Below are positions 47,209-56,305 of a stretch of DNA of 64,000 bases, piece by piece. Within the stretch, counting starts at the first letter, position 1; every line of letters begins with the position of its first letter. This stretch comes from Oceanospirillaceae bacterium (GTDB lineage: Bacteria; Pseudomonadota; Gammaproteobacteria; Pseudomonadales; Balneatricaceae). The DNA lies in the NCBI GenBank assembly GCA_029938085.1, contig JAPYOS010000007.1:25276-89275 (forward strand), given 5' to 3'. The notes under the pieces were generated by a model. It saw only the letters and a program-made list of their open reading frames with translations, was not told where the DNA came from and ran no database searches. Position numbers and translations under genes: made by a program.

Positions 47209-47508
47209 TTAGCTCTGCAAAAGAAACCTGCGCAGATCTTGCTCTTGGCGCATAACATGTAAAACATATACCTTTTCGCCATCCACCTTATAGAAAATAC
47301 GGCATGGGTTAACAATGACTTCACGGTAATTTAAGTTACTTAACTCAAACGGTTTTTTACCAGATTCAGGATGTATCTCTAGCCTTGATATTTTATCAAA
47401 TACCCTTTGGGTTAATTTTTTGGCAGCTGTTTCATTACTTATAGCTATATATTCAGCTATCCCGGTTAAATCATCAAGGGCTGGAGATGCCCATATCAGC
47501 TCAGCCAT
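47209..47508 (-). CDS. ParE/RelE family toxin
   Basis: A 99-residue toxin of the RelE/ParE fold: IWASPALDDLTGIAEYIA is the first helix pair, and YREVIVNPCRIFYKVDGEKVYVLHVMRQEQDL (residues about 63-94) the beta sheet. RelE-type mRNA cleavage or ParE-type gyrase inhibition cannot be told apart from sequence. It overlaps its antitoxin by 13 bp and ends 4 bp from an attC-like site. Confidence 0.88.
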   Translation of the reverse strand: MAELIWASPALDDLTGIAEYIAISNETAAKKLTQRVFDKISRLEIHPESGKKPFELSNLNYREVIVNPCRIFYKVDGEKVYVLHVMRQEQDLRRFLLQS

Positions 47509-47753
47509 TTACCCATTTTCTCTTTTGCTTCTTGATTAGAAAATATATCGCCACTTTTAATCGCTTGTTCACCACGTGCAACACCTTCTAGGATAGCCAT
47601 TCGTTGTTGCATGAGCTCATAATCACCAACATCAACTAAATAAGCAGACGGCTGTCCGTATTCAGTAATTAGTACTGGCTCTTTAGAAATGTGGAGTTCT
47701 GCCAAAATTTTGGTGGCTTGTCGTTTGAGCGTTGTCACAAGTTCGACTCTCAA
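47496..47753 (-). CDS. Phd/YefM family antitoxin
   Basis: An 85-residue antitoxin with the Phd core LKRQATKILAELHISKEPVLITEYGQPSAYLV (residues about 9-40) and a C-terminal toxin-binding helix. It precedes the ParE/RelE toxin and overlaps it. The pair lies between attC-like sites at 47204 and 47824, forming a cassette of about 670 bp. Confidence 0.88.
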   Translation of the reverse strand: MRVELVTTLKRQATKILAELHISKEPVLITEYGQPSAYLVDVGDYELMQQRMAILEGVARGEQAIKSGDIFSNQEAKEKMGKWLS

Positions 47754-47823
47754 GAGAACTCCTATTTATCAGATGGATAATGTATCACAATAGTATCACA
47801 CAAACCCCGAATTACAACTATAC

Positions 47824-47901
47824 GGCTAACGCCACAAACAAAGGCGAGCGTTAGCGAGTCCCGCCACGCTTTTTGTGGCGCTTTGCTTTGCTTTGTTAGA
47901 G
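47824..47901 (-). repeat. attC-like recombination site
   Basis: GGCTAAC at 47824-47830 and GTTAGAG at 47895-47901 bound an imperfect palindrome: CCACAAA pairs with TTTGTGG and GGCG with CGCC. This 78-bp layout is that of an integron attC. It lies 70 bp upstream of the antitoxin start, the expected place for the previous cassette's site. Confidence 0.6.
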
Positions 47902-48179
47902 TGTAGTTTGTTTGAGACAGTGACCAGCGTGCTAAAACGCCAGATGCCACTGATGGCTTTTTTTGATGCGAACAATTAAACCTCCACATGCCAATTTTGA
48001 AACGGTACTAAGTGAGCGAGCTGGCCAAGACACCAGAAACAAGTTGCCTTTTGGCTGGGACCACTTAACGCGCGGGCTTTAAAAAGACACCTATGCCCGA
48101 CACCGAAACACCCATGAAATCAATTATGGCAGGCTTATACGATATTGCTTATTAGATTTGTAACCGAGCGGTGCCAACA

Positions 48180-48228
48180 CTCTAACAGTCCATTTATGAG
48201 GCCCAAGGCCTCATAATAATTATTAGAG
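48180..48228. repeat. Possible degenerate attC with perfect hairpin
   Basis: CTCTAAC (48180-48186) and TTAGAG (48223-48228) bound the perfect hairpin TTATGAGGCC-CAA-GGCCTCATAA (48194-48216). The outer CTCTAAC/TTAGAG matches the GTTAGAG end of the site at 47901. The lack of a T run argues against a terminator. The stretch 47902-48179, between the two sites, holds no convincing gene. Confidence 0.4.
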
Positions 48229-48318
48229 AGCGGCACTACTAACTGTTCTTAGATAAACCTTCAACTCCCAACGCTTTGAAAAGTATAGGTGTTTATTTTG
48301 GAATTTCCATAACGGTTA

Positions 48319-48343
48319 CAAAAAAGAGTGCCCGCCGCTCTTT
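48319..48343 (-). terminator. Reverse-strand terminator after the DUF924 gene
   Basis: Read on the reverse strand, AAAGAG-CGGCGGGCA-CTCTTT is followed by a T run, about 50 bases after the DUF924 stop. The stem is short, so confidence is moderate. Nothing else is recognised between 48229 and 48396. Confidence 0.5.
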
Positions 48344-48396
48344 AATTTTAAAAGAGGGCTATGCTGTAGATTCATACAGGTTGATTGCCACGACCC

Positions 48397-48936
48397 CTAA
48401 AATGACGACCCAGGCCCACTCAAAAACTGTAGCTCTTCTGGGGTTGAGGCCCTGCCTATCAGTTCATTGCGATGTGGGTAACGACCAAATTGGTCGATGA
48501 TGACCTTGTGCTTAAGTTCAAATTCGTAGTTATTTTCTAGCCCTGGTTGACTAAACAACTGCTCGGCTTGCTCATGTATTAGAGCCGACTCACTGTGCAT
48601 AAACGGCATGTACAAAAAAGATTTTTGTTGTGGCAACATATGTACATCGTGCCCTGCGGTTATTGTCGTTTGAGCCAAGGTAAGCGCTTGGGCATCGTAT
48701 GCGAAGGCTTGGGCAGAATCTCTAAATAAGTTGCGCGAAAATTGATCCAGCACAATGACTTCGGCTAATCGCCCTAATGGTTTTTGACGCCAGTTTGCCA
48801 ACTCCCCTGCACTTGCGCACTGGTGAATGTAGCCAAATCGGCGTTTGAGCATTGTGTCGAACTCCAAGTCTTTAATAAACCAATTACGCGGTGCGATTTC
48901 TATGTACCAAAACTGCAATATATCGTTGTATGTCAT
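48397..48936 (-). CDS. DUF924 family protein
   Basis: A 179-residue helical protein of the DUF924 family: ILQFWYIEIAPRNWF at the start, LAEVIVLDQFSRNLFRDSAQAFAYDAQAL in the middle (about 60-90) and FLYMPFMHSE with KHKVIIDQFGRYPHRN near the end. The family is widespread, TPR-like, and without an assigned activity. It is 14 bp after the PhnD-like gene in a three-gene operon. Confidence 0.9.
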   Translation of the reverse strand: MTYNDILQFWYIEIAPRNWFIKDLEFDTMLKRRFGYIHQCASAGELANWRQKPLGRLAEVIVLDQFSRNLFRDSAQAFAYDAQALTLAQTTITAGHDVHMLPQQKSFLYMPFMHSESALIHEQAEQLFSQPGLENNYEFELKHKVIIDQFGRYPHRNELIGRASTPEELQFLSGPGSSF

Positions 48937-48950
48937 CTAAAGTTTCTCTA

Positions 48951-49769
48951 TTAAACTAACTGCCTGTAACCTAATGCATTGGCCTGCTCGGCTTGGTTGA
49001 TTATTTCTTGGTACGGAGATAACCCCTCTATCACCTCAACTGGGCCCATCAACAACTGCTGGCGTATTGATTTTAGGGCTGGGTCCAATGCTGCTGCCGC
49101 AAGACTGCCCCTCAGTTTGATCAGTGTCGCTGGTGACGTAGCCAAACTGGTAACGTAAGGTAACCCTGGCGCACTTTGTGTGACCGTTAAAACACGTAAA
49201 TTGGCTACCGTGGCCGGTGCATGCCTTTGCAATAAGCCATAAGTAACACAATCAACAGCGCAAACGTCGGCCTCTCGGCTTGCTACTAGTGCCATGCTCT
49301 GCCGGTGTGATCCGGAGTGTACTACCTCAGAAAAAAACCGCTCATTGCCTGCTAGTGGTGCGATAAAGCGCCTTAACGCATGATACCCAGATTGCGAATC
49401 GTCGCTGTTTACTGCTAGCCGTGTGTGTTTAAGTTGGCTGATATGGTTTGCGCTATTTGTTTTGTGGACCAATACTAGGCTGCAGTAGGTAGGCCCCTTG
49501 GTATAGGCGGTTTGGTAGCTTTGGGTGGCTACGTATTGAACCTGATTATGTAACTCGTGAGTCAGCGGAAAACCACAGGTTTGGCTCAACAACAGAGTAG
49601 GGTTACGCCAGTGAGCATAATAGTCCTCTGGTTTAATCAATAGTTTAGGTAGGTCTCCATCGTTCAAGCCTTGGTTTACTAGATGCTGGCGCAGACCCTG
49701 CCACCAAGCACTAACCGCCGGCTCCAACTCAGGCATCTGGTACATTGGGTATGCGCAAATTAACGCCAC
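48951..49769 (-). CDS. PhnD-like periplasmic-binding-fold protein, no signal peptide
   Basis: A 272-residue protein of the phosphate/phosphonate-binding PhnD fold: SQTCGFPLTHELHNQVQYVATQ, the LAVNSDDSQSGYHALRRF hinge and VHSGSHRQSMALVASREADVCAVDCVTYGLL (residues about 150-180). It has no signal peptide and no transporter genes beside it. It lies 3 bp after the XRE regulator gene, so it may act as a cytosolic ligand sensor, which is inference. Confidence 0.8.
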   Translation of the reverse strand: MALICAYPMYQMPELEPAVSAWWQGLRQHLVNQGLNDGDLPKLLIKPEDYYAHWRNPTLLLSQTCGFPLTHELHNQVQYVATQSYQTAYTKGPTYCSLVLVHKTNSANHISQLKHTRLAVNSDDSQSGYHALRRFIAPLAGNERFFSEVVHSGSHRQSMALVASREADVCAVDCVTYGLLQRHAPATVANLRVLTVTQSAPGLPYVTSLATSPATLIKLRGSLAAAALDPALKSIRQQLLMGPVEVIEGLSPYQEIINQAEQANALGYRQLV

Positions 49770-49772
49770 GGC

Positions 49773-50633
49773 CTATTCTCCCATGCCTCTAAGCAACTTG
49801 TGTATCCAGTCTTTCAACTCATGAGACTGAACCTCAGCCGCCCGAATCAATCCATCAAAGTGGCCCGTTAAGGTTTGTACATGCTCCGAAGTATTAAACA
49901 CAAAATACATATTTCCAAGGTACACAGCGCAGCGTTTAGTACCAAAAATAGTGTAGGGTGAGGCATAGTTACGACTTTCGTTAAATAAATATAGTCGTAA
50001 TTTTGGATAAAGCTCATCGGCTACTTGAGCAAACCACGCCAATTGATCACGTCGATCTGCAATACTAAGGGTTTGCCACATGCCTTCACCGTTAGCAAAG
50101 CCTTGCAAGCGCTGTACTGACATACAAATTTCAAGATCACTGCCGGGCTGTAGGGCCGCTTGATAACGCTCTTTGGTGGTTTCCATCACCTGCTCTAGGC
50201 TAACGTTTTCAAACTGGCCATATTCACAGGCCAACACAGCTTGGGTTTTAACCAGGTCTGGTAAATTAGCCGGCACATATCGAACTTTGCTACCCACCGC
50301 CTCTTTATGCCAAAGTTTTAAGCTGCCATCGGACGGGAGAGGCAAGCTAGGGGTCAATTGCAACGATTGGCTTAAAATTTCTGCGCCAGAGCGCGCTTCA
50401 CTGGTTAAGCCAAGCAACCAATCCACACTAATCTGCAGTTTAGATGCAATCGCCATGAGGGTATCGACTCTGGGTAAGCGGTCGTTATCAATGGCCAACA
50501 GCTGAGACAAGGTGGATCGGTCTACACCAATGGCTTGAGCTAGACCTGAGCGTTTGATACTACTACTGGCCATCGCTTGCAAAAGCCTACTGCGAAAAAT
50601 TTCCACATGAAGTAGTCGTTCTTGACTGTTCAT
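49773..50633 (-). CDS. XRE family transcriptional regulator with C-terminal ligand domain
   Basis: A 286-residue protein: N-terminal helix-turn-helix (about 12-75; SGLAQAIGVDRSTLSQLLAIDNDRLP and ISVDWLLGLT) and an uncharacterised C-terminal domain (about 100-286). It starts the operon with the PhnD-like and DUF924 genes and is divergent from a fatty-acid desaturase. A palindromic CAACATTTGTTG site lies between the two start codons. The regulon is probably the adjacent genes. Confidence 0.87.
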   Translation of the reverse strand: MNSQERLLHVEIFRSRLLQAMASSSIKRSGLAQAIGVDRSTLSQLLAIDNDRLPRVDTLMAIASKLQISVDWLLGLTSEARSGAEILSQSLQLTPSLPLPSDGSLKLWHKEAVGSKVRYVPANLPDLVKTQAVLACEYGQFENVSLEQVMETTKERYQAALQPGSDLEICMSVQRLQGFANGEGMWQTLSIADRRDQLAWFAQVADELYPKLRLYLFNESRNYASPYTIFGTKRCAVYLGNMYFVFNTSEHVQTLTGHFDGLIRAAEVQSHELKDWIHKLLRGMGE

Positions 50634-50669
50634 TGCTTACCTCAATTTATAATCTTATATTCACATAAA

Positions 50670-50694
50670 CAACATTTGTTGCATTTACACAACA
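50670..50694. promoter_or_regulatory. Candidate XRE operator
   Basis: CAACA-TT-TGTTG at 50670-50681 is a perfect 5-bp inverted repeat; a further CAACA half-site starts at 50690. It lies between the divergent XRE regulator and desaturase genes, a typical place for a regulator to bind. Confidence 0.5.
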
Positions 50695-50788
50695 ATTGGT
50701 AGCATATGCTCAAAAAGAGTCTATTGTCACATTGTAACCACTAGGCTATCTTGCAAGCCATCAACAATCAAGCCTAAGCCTAATAGCC

Positions 50789-51712
50789 ATGCAGCACCCG
50801 CCGGAACCAAAACTAGAACAATTATGGCAACGCCAACACTGGCCCACTTGGGCATTAATGGTGGGCGTTTATGGGGCTTGGATTGCATTAATGAACTACG
50901 CCAGTTTACTATCCTGGTGGTTGGTATCGCCCCTTTGCGCCCTACTGCTGTGCCTACACGGCAGCATCCAACACGAACTCATACACGGTCATCCAAGTCC
51001 TTGGAAGCGTCTTAACGATGCCTTAGGCTGGCCACCGTTAAGCATGTGGATCCCCTATTTCCAATACCGTGATCACCACCGTCTACACCACCAAACGAGC
51101 GTTTTAACCCAGCCCGGCTTAGACCCAGAAAGCTATTACCATTGGCCCAGTAACTGGCACTCTATGGGCGGTATAATGCAGACACTATGGTGGCTTAACC
51201 ACACATTTATAGGCCGCATGATCATTGGGCCATGGCTGGTGATAGGGATTTTTTTACACAGCGAAGTGAAACAGCTCGCCAAGGGAAAACTTTACGACTG
51301 GCGCAACTGGGGGTTACACCTTATTTTAGTGAGTGTAATGATGATGTGGCTCCATAGCCAAGGGGTTCTGTGGTGGCAATACCTAGTGTTTTGCGTATGG
51401 CCCGGGTTAAGTCTCACCTTAGCCAGATCTTATGCCGAGCACCGGCCCGGCAACAATAACCATGAGCGTTGTGCCATTGTTGAGGGCTCTTGGTTTACCC
51501 GCGTATTGTTTATGAATGTAAACATACATCAGGTGCACCACGAGTTCCCGAAGTTACCATGGTTTATGGTGTATCCACACTGGCAACGCCATCGCCAAGC
51601 CATCCTCAAGCGTAATGGGGGTTATTATTACAGAGGTTATTGGAGTCTTATAATACAAACCCTGTGGCGCCAAAAAGACAGCCCAATCTACCCAGAAAAA
51701 CCGCCTTATTGA
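50789..51712 (+). CDS. Fatty acid desaturase family membrane protein
   Basis: A 307-residue membrane di-iron enzyme with the three histidine clusters of the family: HELIHGH (near 62), HHRLHH (near 94) and HQVHHE (near 250). About four transmembrane segments surround them. It could desaturate or hydroxylate acyl chains; the substrate (membrane lipid, or another alkyl compound) is not determined. It is divergent from the XRE operon and likely regulated by it. Confidence 0.88.
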   Translation: MQHPPEPKLEQLWQRQHWPTWALMVGVYGAWIALMNYASLLSWWLVSPLCALLLCLHGSIQHELIHGHPSPWKRLNDALGWPPLSMWIPYFQYRDHHRLHHQTSVLTQPGLDPESYYHWPSNWHSMGGIMQTLWWLNHTFIGRMIIGPWLVIGIFLHSEVKQLAKGKLYDWRNWGLHLILVSVMMMWLHSQGVLWWQYLVFCVWPGLSLTLARSYAEHRPGNNNHERCAIVEGSWFTRVLFMNVNIHQVHHEFPKLPWFMVYPHWQRHRQAILKRNGGYYYRGYWSLIIQTLWRQKDSPIYPEKPPY

Positions 51713-51789
51713 GATTAACGAAACCAGCGTAAGTCTGGAGTTTTGATGGCCATCCACCGTTTGTTCGGTCACTATATCTGCTGCAGTGA

Positions 51790-51817
51790 TTGATCCTTTT
51801 ATCAGTGCTAGTATAAT
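51790..51817 (+). promoter_or_regulatory. Promoter upstream of azlC
   Basis: TTGATC at 51790-51795 and TATAAT at 51812-51817, 16 bp apart, lie 31 bp upstream of the azlC start. It is the best sigma-70 match before the azlC-azlD-ghrA-dusA-tal run. Confidence 0.55.
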
Positions 51818-51848
51818 GGCAACTTAGCTTCTCCACTCGACCTCAGCC

Positions 51849-52595
51849 ATGTCCCTCAGCAAATCTACAGAATTCATAAACGGTGCCAAAGCCACTATTC
51901 CGTTAATCATTGGTGCTATTCCTTTTGGCATTATTTTTGGCACTTTGGCAGAACCCAGCGGCCTGTCCATCTGGGGTGCTATGGCCATGTCGTTGTTTGT
52001 ATTTGCGGGCTCATCTCAGTTTATTGCTGTGGGGTTACTGGCCGCTGGTGTGGGGCCCGTCATTATCGTAGCCACCACCTTTGTGGTCAATTTACGCCAC
52101 TTGCTCTATGCCACAGCGTTGGTGAACAAGGTGAGTCATTTATCTCAGGCTTGGCGCGCCGTATTAGCTTTTGGATTAACAGACGAGTCTTTTGCCGCCG
52201 TTAACAGTCGCTATTTAGGCCGCACTGACACAGCACATGCTCATTGGTTCTTTTTAGGGTCGGTAGTGGCGATGTATAGCAACTGGCAAGTGTGTACTTG
52301 GCTGGGCATTGGTTTAGGTGAACTGTTTCCTAATATGACTGAATGGGGTTTAGATTTTGCCATGTCGGTGACGTTTTTAGGCATGGTGATCCCCTACCTA
52401 CGCAACAAACCCATGTGGTTGTCTGTGATTAGCGCTTCGGCTTTTGCACTGGTGTTACATGATTTGCCGCACCAGTTAGGTTTAGTCATCGCCGCTTTGT
52501 CCGGTATTTGTATCGGTTATGCCAGCCAACAGATTGACATCCGCATGCGAATCGCAAAGGCAACTGCGGGCACCAACGAGGAGCACAAGCTATGA
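51849..52595 (+). CDS. azlC: AzlC-type branched-chain amino acid exporter subunit
   Basis: A 248-residue membrane protein with the AzlC signature ([34 protein letters not shown], residues about 24-57) and about six helices. It forms an exporter for branched-chain amino acids (and azaleucine) with AzlD, encoded next with a 4-bp overlap. Confidence 0.93.
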   Translation: MSLSKSTEFINGAKATIPLIIGAIPFGIIFGTLAEPSGLSIWGAMAMSLFVFAGSSQFIAVGLLAAGVGPVIIVATTFVVNLRHLLYATALVNKVSHLSQAWRAVLAFGLTDESFAAVNSRYLGRTDTAHAHWFFLGSVVAMYSNWQVCTWLGIGLGELFPNMTEWGLDFAMSVTFLGMVIPYLRNKPMWLSVISASAFALVLHDLPHQLGLVIAALSGICIGYASQQIDIRMRIAKATAGTNEEHKL

Positions 52596-52909
52596 ACGAA
52601 ACTTTAATGATTGCTGGCATGGCACTGGTCACTTTTTCCGTGCGTTACGTTATGTTTGCTATGGCGGGCCGCATTCGCTTCCCCCTATGGCTCAATCAGT
52701 CACTAAACTTTGTACCGCCGGTGGTATTAACGGCTATTATTGCGCCCCTAATATTAATGCCTAATGGCCAGCTTGATGTGAGTTTTGCCAACCCTTATTT
52801 TTGGGCCGCCTTAATAGCTGGTGTCATTGGTTTTTGGCGCCAACATTTGCTCACCACCATTGTGGTGGGTATGCTCAGCTTTGTTATTTTTAAATGGATG
52901 ATGAGCTAA
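52592..52909 (+). CDS. azlD: AzlD-type exporter partner
   Basis: A 105-residue protein with three to four helices, of the AzlD family, the obligatory small partner of Azl[23 protein letters not shown] is the typical start. It overlaps azlC by 4 bp and the next gene by one base. Confidence 0.92.
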   Translation: MNETLMIAGMALVTFSVRYVMFAMAGRIRFPLWLNQSLNFVPPVVLTAIIAPLILMPNGQLDVSFANPYFWAALIAGVIGFWRQHLLTTIVVGMLSFVIFKWMMS

Positions 52910-53841
52910 TGAACCCGTGTGCATTGTTTACCGGCAGCGAGTCAAACCACCTGTGGCTCACCGAGTTTGAGCGTCAATTTCCACAACTTAACGTCCAAGA
53001 TTGGCAACACGTGGTTGATACACAAGCGGTTGAATACGGCATTGTTTGGCAACCTAGCCCAGCTTATTTCAAACGTTTCCCTAACCTGAAAGCCGTGTTT
53101 AATTTAGGTGCAGGCGTAGATGCCATCCTAAGCAACCCCGCCGTGCCTGAGCATGTAAAAATCATTCGCATTGAAGACGGTGGCATGGCGCAGCAGATGA
53201 ACGAGTACTTTAGTTACTTTTTACTGCATTACTACCGCGACATGGACCTGTACCAGCAACAACAAAAGCAAAACCATTGGCAGCCTCATACGGTTAAATC
53301 GCCCAACCAGTTTAGAGTAGGTATATTAGGCTTAGGCCAACTTGGTAGCCAACTGGCAGACCATTTACAAGCTTATGGTTTTGACATTGCCGGCTGGAGC
53401 CGCAGTAAAAAACACCTGCAGGGTGTGACCACGTATACCGGCGATGATCAGCTGCCGGAGTTCCTCCAACGTACCGATGCATTATGCTGTTTACTGCCCC
53501 TAACCCCTGCAACTCGGGGAATTCTCAACCATCAGCATTTAAGCCAACTACCAAAGGGCTCAGTGGTAATTAATGGCGCCCGCGGCGGTCATTTAGTTGC
53601 CGCAGACCTGATCAGCTTATTGGATTCAGACCACTTACGTGGTGCCGTGTTGGACGCGTTTGAACAAGAACCGTTAGCTCCGAAAAATGCATTTTGGCAG
53701 CACTCAAAAATACTATTAACACCTCATTGTGCCGCTCAGTCTGAACATCACGTCTGTGTGCAACAAATTGGTAGCAAGCTTAAGGCCATATTATCAAATC
53801 AACCTATTACCGGTTTAATCAACCGCAATACAGGCTACTAA
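52909..53841 (+). CDS. ghrA: Glyoxylate/hydroxypyruvate reductase A
   Basis: A 310-residue D-2-hydroxyacid dehydrogenase: NAD(P)-binding loop GILGLGQLGSQLADHL near residue 143, catalytic Arg in VINGARGGHLV, His in TPHCAAQSEHH. The early sequence matches GhrA, which reduces glyoxylate and hydroxypyruvate. Start 52909 (MNPCALFTG) overlaps the azlD stop as TAATG. It could consume glyoxylate from urate breakdown, but is encoded 8 kb away. Confidence 0.88.
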   Translation: MNPCALFTGSESNHLWLTEFERQFPQLNVQDWQHVVDTQAVEYGIVWQPSPAYFKRFPNLKAVFNLGAGVDAILSNPAVPEHVKIIRIEDGGMAQQMNEYFSYFLLHYYRDMDLYQQQQKQNHWQPHTVKSPNQFRVGILGLGQLGSQLADHLQAYGFDIAGWSRSKKHLQGVTTYTGDDQLPEFLQRTDALCCLLPLTPATRGILNHQHLSQLPKGSVVINGARGGHLVAADLISLLDSDHLRGAVLDAFEQEPLAPKNAFWQHSKILLTPHCAAQSEHHVCVQQIGSKLKAILSNQPITGLINRNTGY

Positions 53842-53844
53842 CCC

Positions 53845-54864
53845 ATGACAAGTAGCAATCAACGCCTGAATCGTCGTTTTTCTGTAGCCCCCATGATCGA
53901 CGTCACAGACCGGCACTATCGTTTTTTGGCACGACAACTAAGCCAAAGTACATTGTTGTTCACCGAAATGATCACCACTGGCGCTATTCTTAACGGCGAT
54001 CAAGAATACTTATTGGGTTATGCCGATGTAGAGCACCCAGTCGTTCTCCAGCTAGGCGGTTCTAATACCCAGGAGTTAGAACAGTGTGCGCGCATTGGCG
54101 CAGACTATGGCTACGACGAAATAAACCTTAATGTCGGCTGCCCAAGCGACAAAGTACAAAACAACATGATTGGCGCCTGCCTTATGGCTCACCCGCAGTT
54201 GGTGAGCGACTGTATGTCGGCCATAATTGAAACCGTAAACATCCCAGTCACCATTAAGCACCGCATAGGTATTGATGATGTAGACAGTTACGATGTGTTA
54301 GCGAGTTTTGTCGATCAAGTCAGCCAAAGCGGCTGCGATACCTTCATTGTGCATGCTCGCAACGCCATATTGAAAGGCCTATCGCCTAAACAAAATCGCG
54401 AAATACCGCCCTTGCAATACGACAAAGTGTATCGCTTAAAAGCAGACTTTCCAGACTTGGAAATTGTCATTAATGGTGGTATCGATAACCTCGATGCCTG
54501 CAAACAACACCTACAGCATGTAGACGGCGTAATGTTGGGCCGCGCTGCTTATCACAACAGCGCCATGCTAGCTCAGGTGGACCAACAACTGTTTGCAAGT
54601 CACCTACCTGTGCCCGAACGAAAGGCTGCGGCCTTGGCCTACTTTGCTTACATGCAGCAACAACATGAAAAAGGCACCTCACTACACCATATGAGTGGCC
54701 ATATTATGGGCCTATTTCAGGGAATACCCGGCGCCCGTGCCCTACGCCGCCATATTAGTGATAATATCCATGGTAACAACGCCAACATACAAGTCATGTA
54801 CGACGCATTAGACTTAGTTGAATTGTCGCCAACACCTATAAAAGAGATTGATGACCCACAATGA
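53845..54864 (+). CDS. dusA: tRNA-dihydrouridine(20/20a) synthase
   Basis: A 339-residue flavin reductase of t[26 protein letters not shown] at the start, catalytic Cys in [12 protein letters not shown], and [21 protein letters not shown]. These match the DusA branch. It lies 3 bp after ghrA and overlaps tal by 4 bp. Confidence 0.95.
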   Translation: MTSSNQRLNRRFSVAPMIDVTDRHYRFLARQLSQSTLLFTEMITTGAILNGDQEYLLGYADVEHPVVLQLGGSNTQELEQCARIGADYGYDEINLNVGCPSDKVQNNMIGACLMAHPQLVSDCMSAIIETVNIPVTIKHRIGIDDVDSYDVLASFVDQVSQSGCDTFIVHARNAILKGLSPKQNREIPPLQYDKVYRLKADFPDLEIVINGGIDNLDACKQHLQHVDGVMLGRAAYHNSAMLAQVDQQLFASHLPVPERKAAALAYFAYMQQQHEKGTSLHHMSGHIMGLFQGIPGARALRRHISDNIHGNNANIQVMYDALDLVELSPTPIKEIDDPQ

Positions 54865-55805
54865 ATAAACTGCAACAACTTAAAGCCATGACCACCGTGG
54901 TAGCCGACACGGGCGACTTAGAAGCCATTAAACAATACCAACCACAAGATGCCACCACTAACCCTTCATTAGTCTTAAAAGCGGCTCAAATGCCTGCTTA
55001 TGCTCATTTATTAACAGAGGCTAAGCAATGGTCGGCGTCTCAAGGTGGTGGCAGCCAAGTACAAATGGACAACACTTGTGATTACCTTGCAGTCGCTATT
55101 GGTAAAGAAATTCTTAGCGCTGTACCTGGCCGAATTTCGACAGAAGTGGATTCGCGTTTGTCGTTCGACACCGAAGCGACCGTAACGCGGGCGCTTAAAA
55201 TCATTGATCTATACCAGCAACAAGGTATCGATAAAGACCGCGTATTGATTAAAATCGCCTCTACATGGGAAGGCATTCAAGCGGGTAAAGCGCTCGAACA
55301 ACAAGGCATCAACTGCAACTTAACGTTATTGTTTAGTTTTGCTCAAGCCATTGCCTGCGCTGAAGCGGGGGTTTATCTGATATCACCCTTTGTAGGCCGC
55401 ATTATGGATTGGTACAAAGCGTCTATGAAGGTGGATGGTTTTGAGCCTGCACAAGACCCTGGTGTTATTTCAGTAAGCAAGATTTTTGATTACTACAAAC
55501 AACATGGTTACAAGACTGTCGTCATGGGTGCCAGCTTCAGAAACACACAAGAAATTGAACAACTGGCTGGTTGTGACCGTTTGACCATTAGCCCTGCCCT
55601 AATGCAGGACTTAGCAGACGACTCAGGAGAGCTTGTTCAACAGCTAAATGGCGAGCAGGTGGTTGAAGCACAAGCCAAATTTAGCTTAAACCAAGCTGAT
55701 TTTCGTTGGATGCACAATGAAGATGCCATGGCTACTGAGAAGCTGGCTGAAGGCATTCGTAACTTCACTCGGGATCAGGAAAAATTGGAAGCCTTGTTAG
55801 CTTAG
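54861..55805 (+). CDS. tal: Transaldolase
   Basis: Pentose phosphate enzyme of 314 residues (the TalB form). Schiff-base Lys lies in [11 protein letters not shown] (near 131); [14 protein letters not shown] is near the start and [10 protein letters not shown] in the middle. The stop overlaps that of the convergent anti-anti-sigma gene by 4 bp, so no terminator separates them. Confidence 0.96.
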   Translation: MNKLQQLKAMTTVVADTGDLEAIKQYQPQDATTNPSLVLKAAQMPAYAHLLTEAKQWSASQGGGSQVQMDNTCDYLAVAIGKEILSAVPGRISTEVDSRLSFDTEATVTRALKIIDLYQQQGIDKDRVLIKIASTWEGIQAGKALEQQGINCNLTLLFSFAQAIACAEAGVYLISPFVGRIMDWYKASMKVDGFEPAQDPGVISVSKIFDYYKQHGYKTVVMGASFRNTQEIEQLAGCDRLTISPALMQDLADDSGELVQQLNGEQVVEAQAKFSLNQADFRWMHNEDAMATEKLAEGIRNFTRDQEKLEALLA

Positions 55806-56305
55806 ATCACACATTGAGACTCCAAAACATCCACCAAGTTTTTAAACTCTTGGTGGTTTTTTTGGTTCATGCCCATCAAGGTACGGTGCGCTTCTAGTAC
55901 TTTTTGCTGTACGCTGAGGTCAGAAAAATCCCCTTCTGCCAGTTCTTGCATGGGCTCTGGGTCCTCTTCTAAGTGTTTTACCAATACAAACACTTTATCA
56001 AACCCCATACTCAGTAATACGCGCGTGATATTGTCGTTAACAGACACTAACGTGGGTACAAAACCCATTTGTTTTTTCATCCGTATAGACATTTTTGCCA
56101 GCATACCTAAAGACGTAGAGTCTATGCCTTGGGTTTCCGTAAGGTCTATCAATATGGTTTTAAAGTGGCGGCTGTTAAAGATGTTATCCAAGTACTGATC
56201 CAAAGCTGGACATAAGGTTAAGCGTACATCACCCAAAAATTTCAGTACGTGAGTACCATCGTGGTCAACGACTAAAATACGACCTTTAAGCATGTTGCGT
56301 ACCAC
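55802..56305 (-). CDS. Anti-sigma factor antagonist (STAS), HsbA-like
   Basis: A 167-residue protein with a STAS domain (about 8-110) and phosphorylatable Ser in [13 protein letters not shown], then a helical tail. It resembles HsbA of Pseudomonas, which switches between motility and biofilm by binding an anti-sigma factor or a diguanylate cyclase. ATG 56293 ([10 protein letters not shown]) is also plausible. It overlaps the phosphatase gene by 20 bp, so the pair is coupled. Confidence 0.85.
   Translation of the reverse strand: MVRNMLKGRILVVDHDGTHVLKFLGDVRLTLCPALDQYLDNIFNSRHFKTILIDLTETQGIDSTSLGMLAKMSIRMKKQMGFVPTLVSVNDNITRVLLSMGFDKVFVLVKHLEEDPEPMQELAEGDFSDLSVQQKVLEAHRTLMGMNQKNHQEFKNLVDVLESQCVI

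Noticed and set aside
48276..48500. Short forward frame between the attC-like region and DUF924
   Set aside because: It overlaps the end of the DUF924 gene antisense, and has no recognisable domain or ribosome site.
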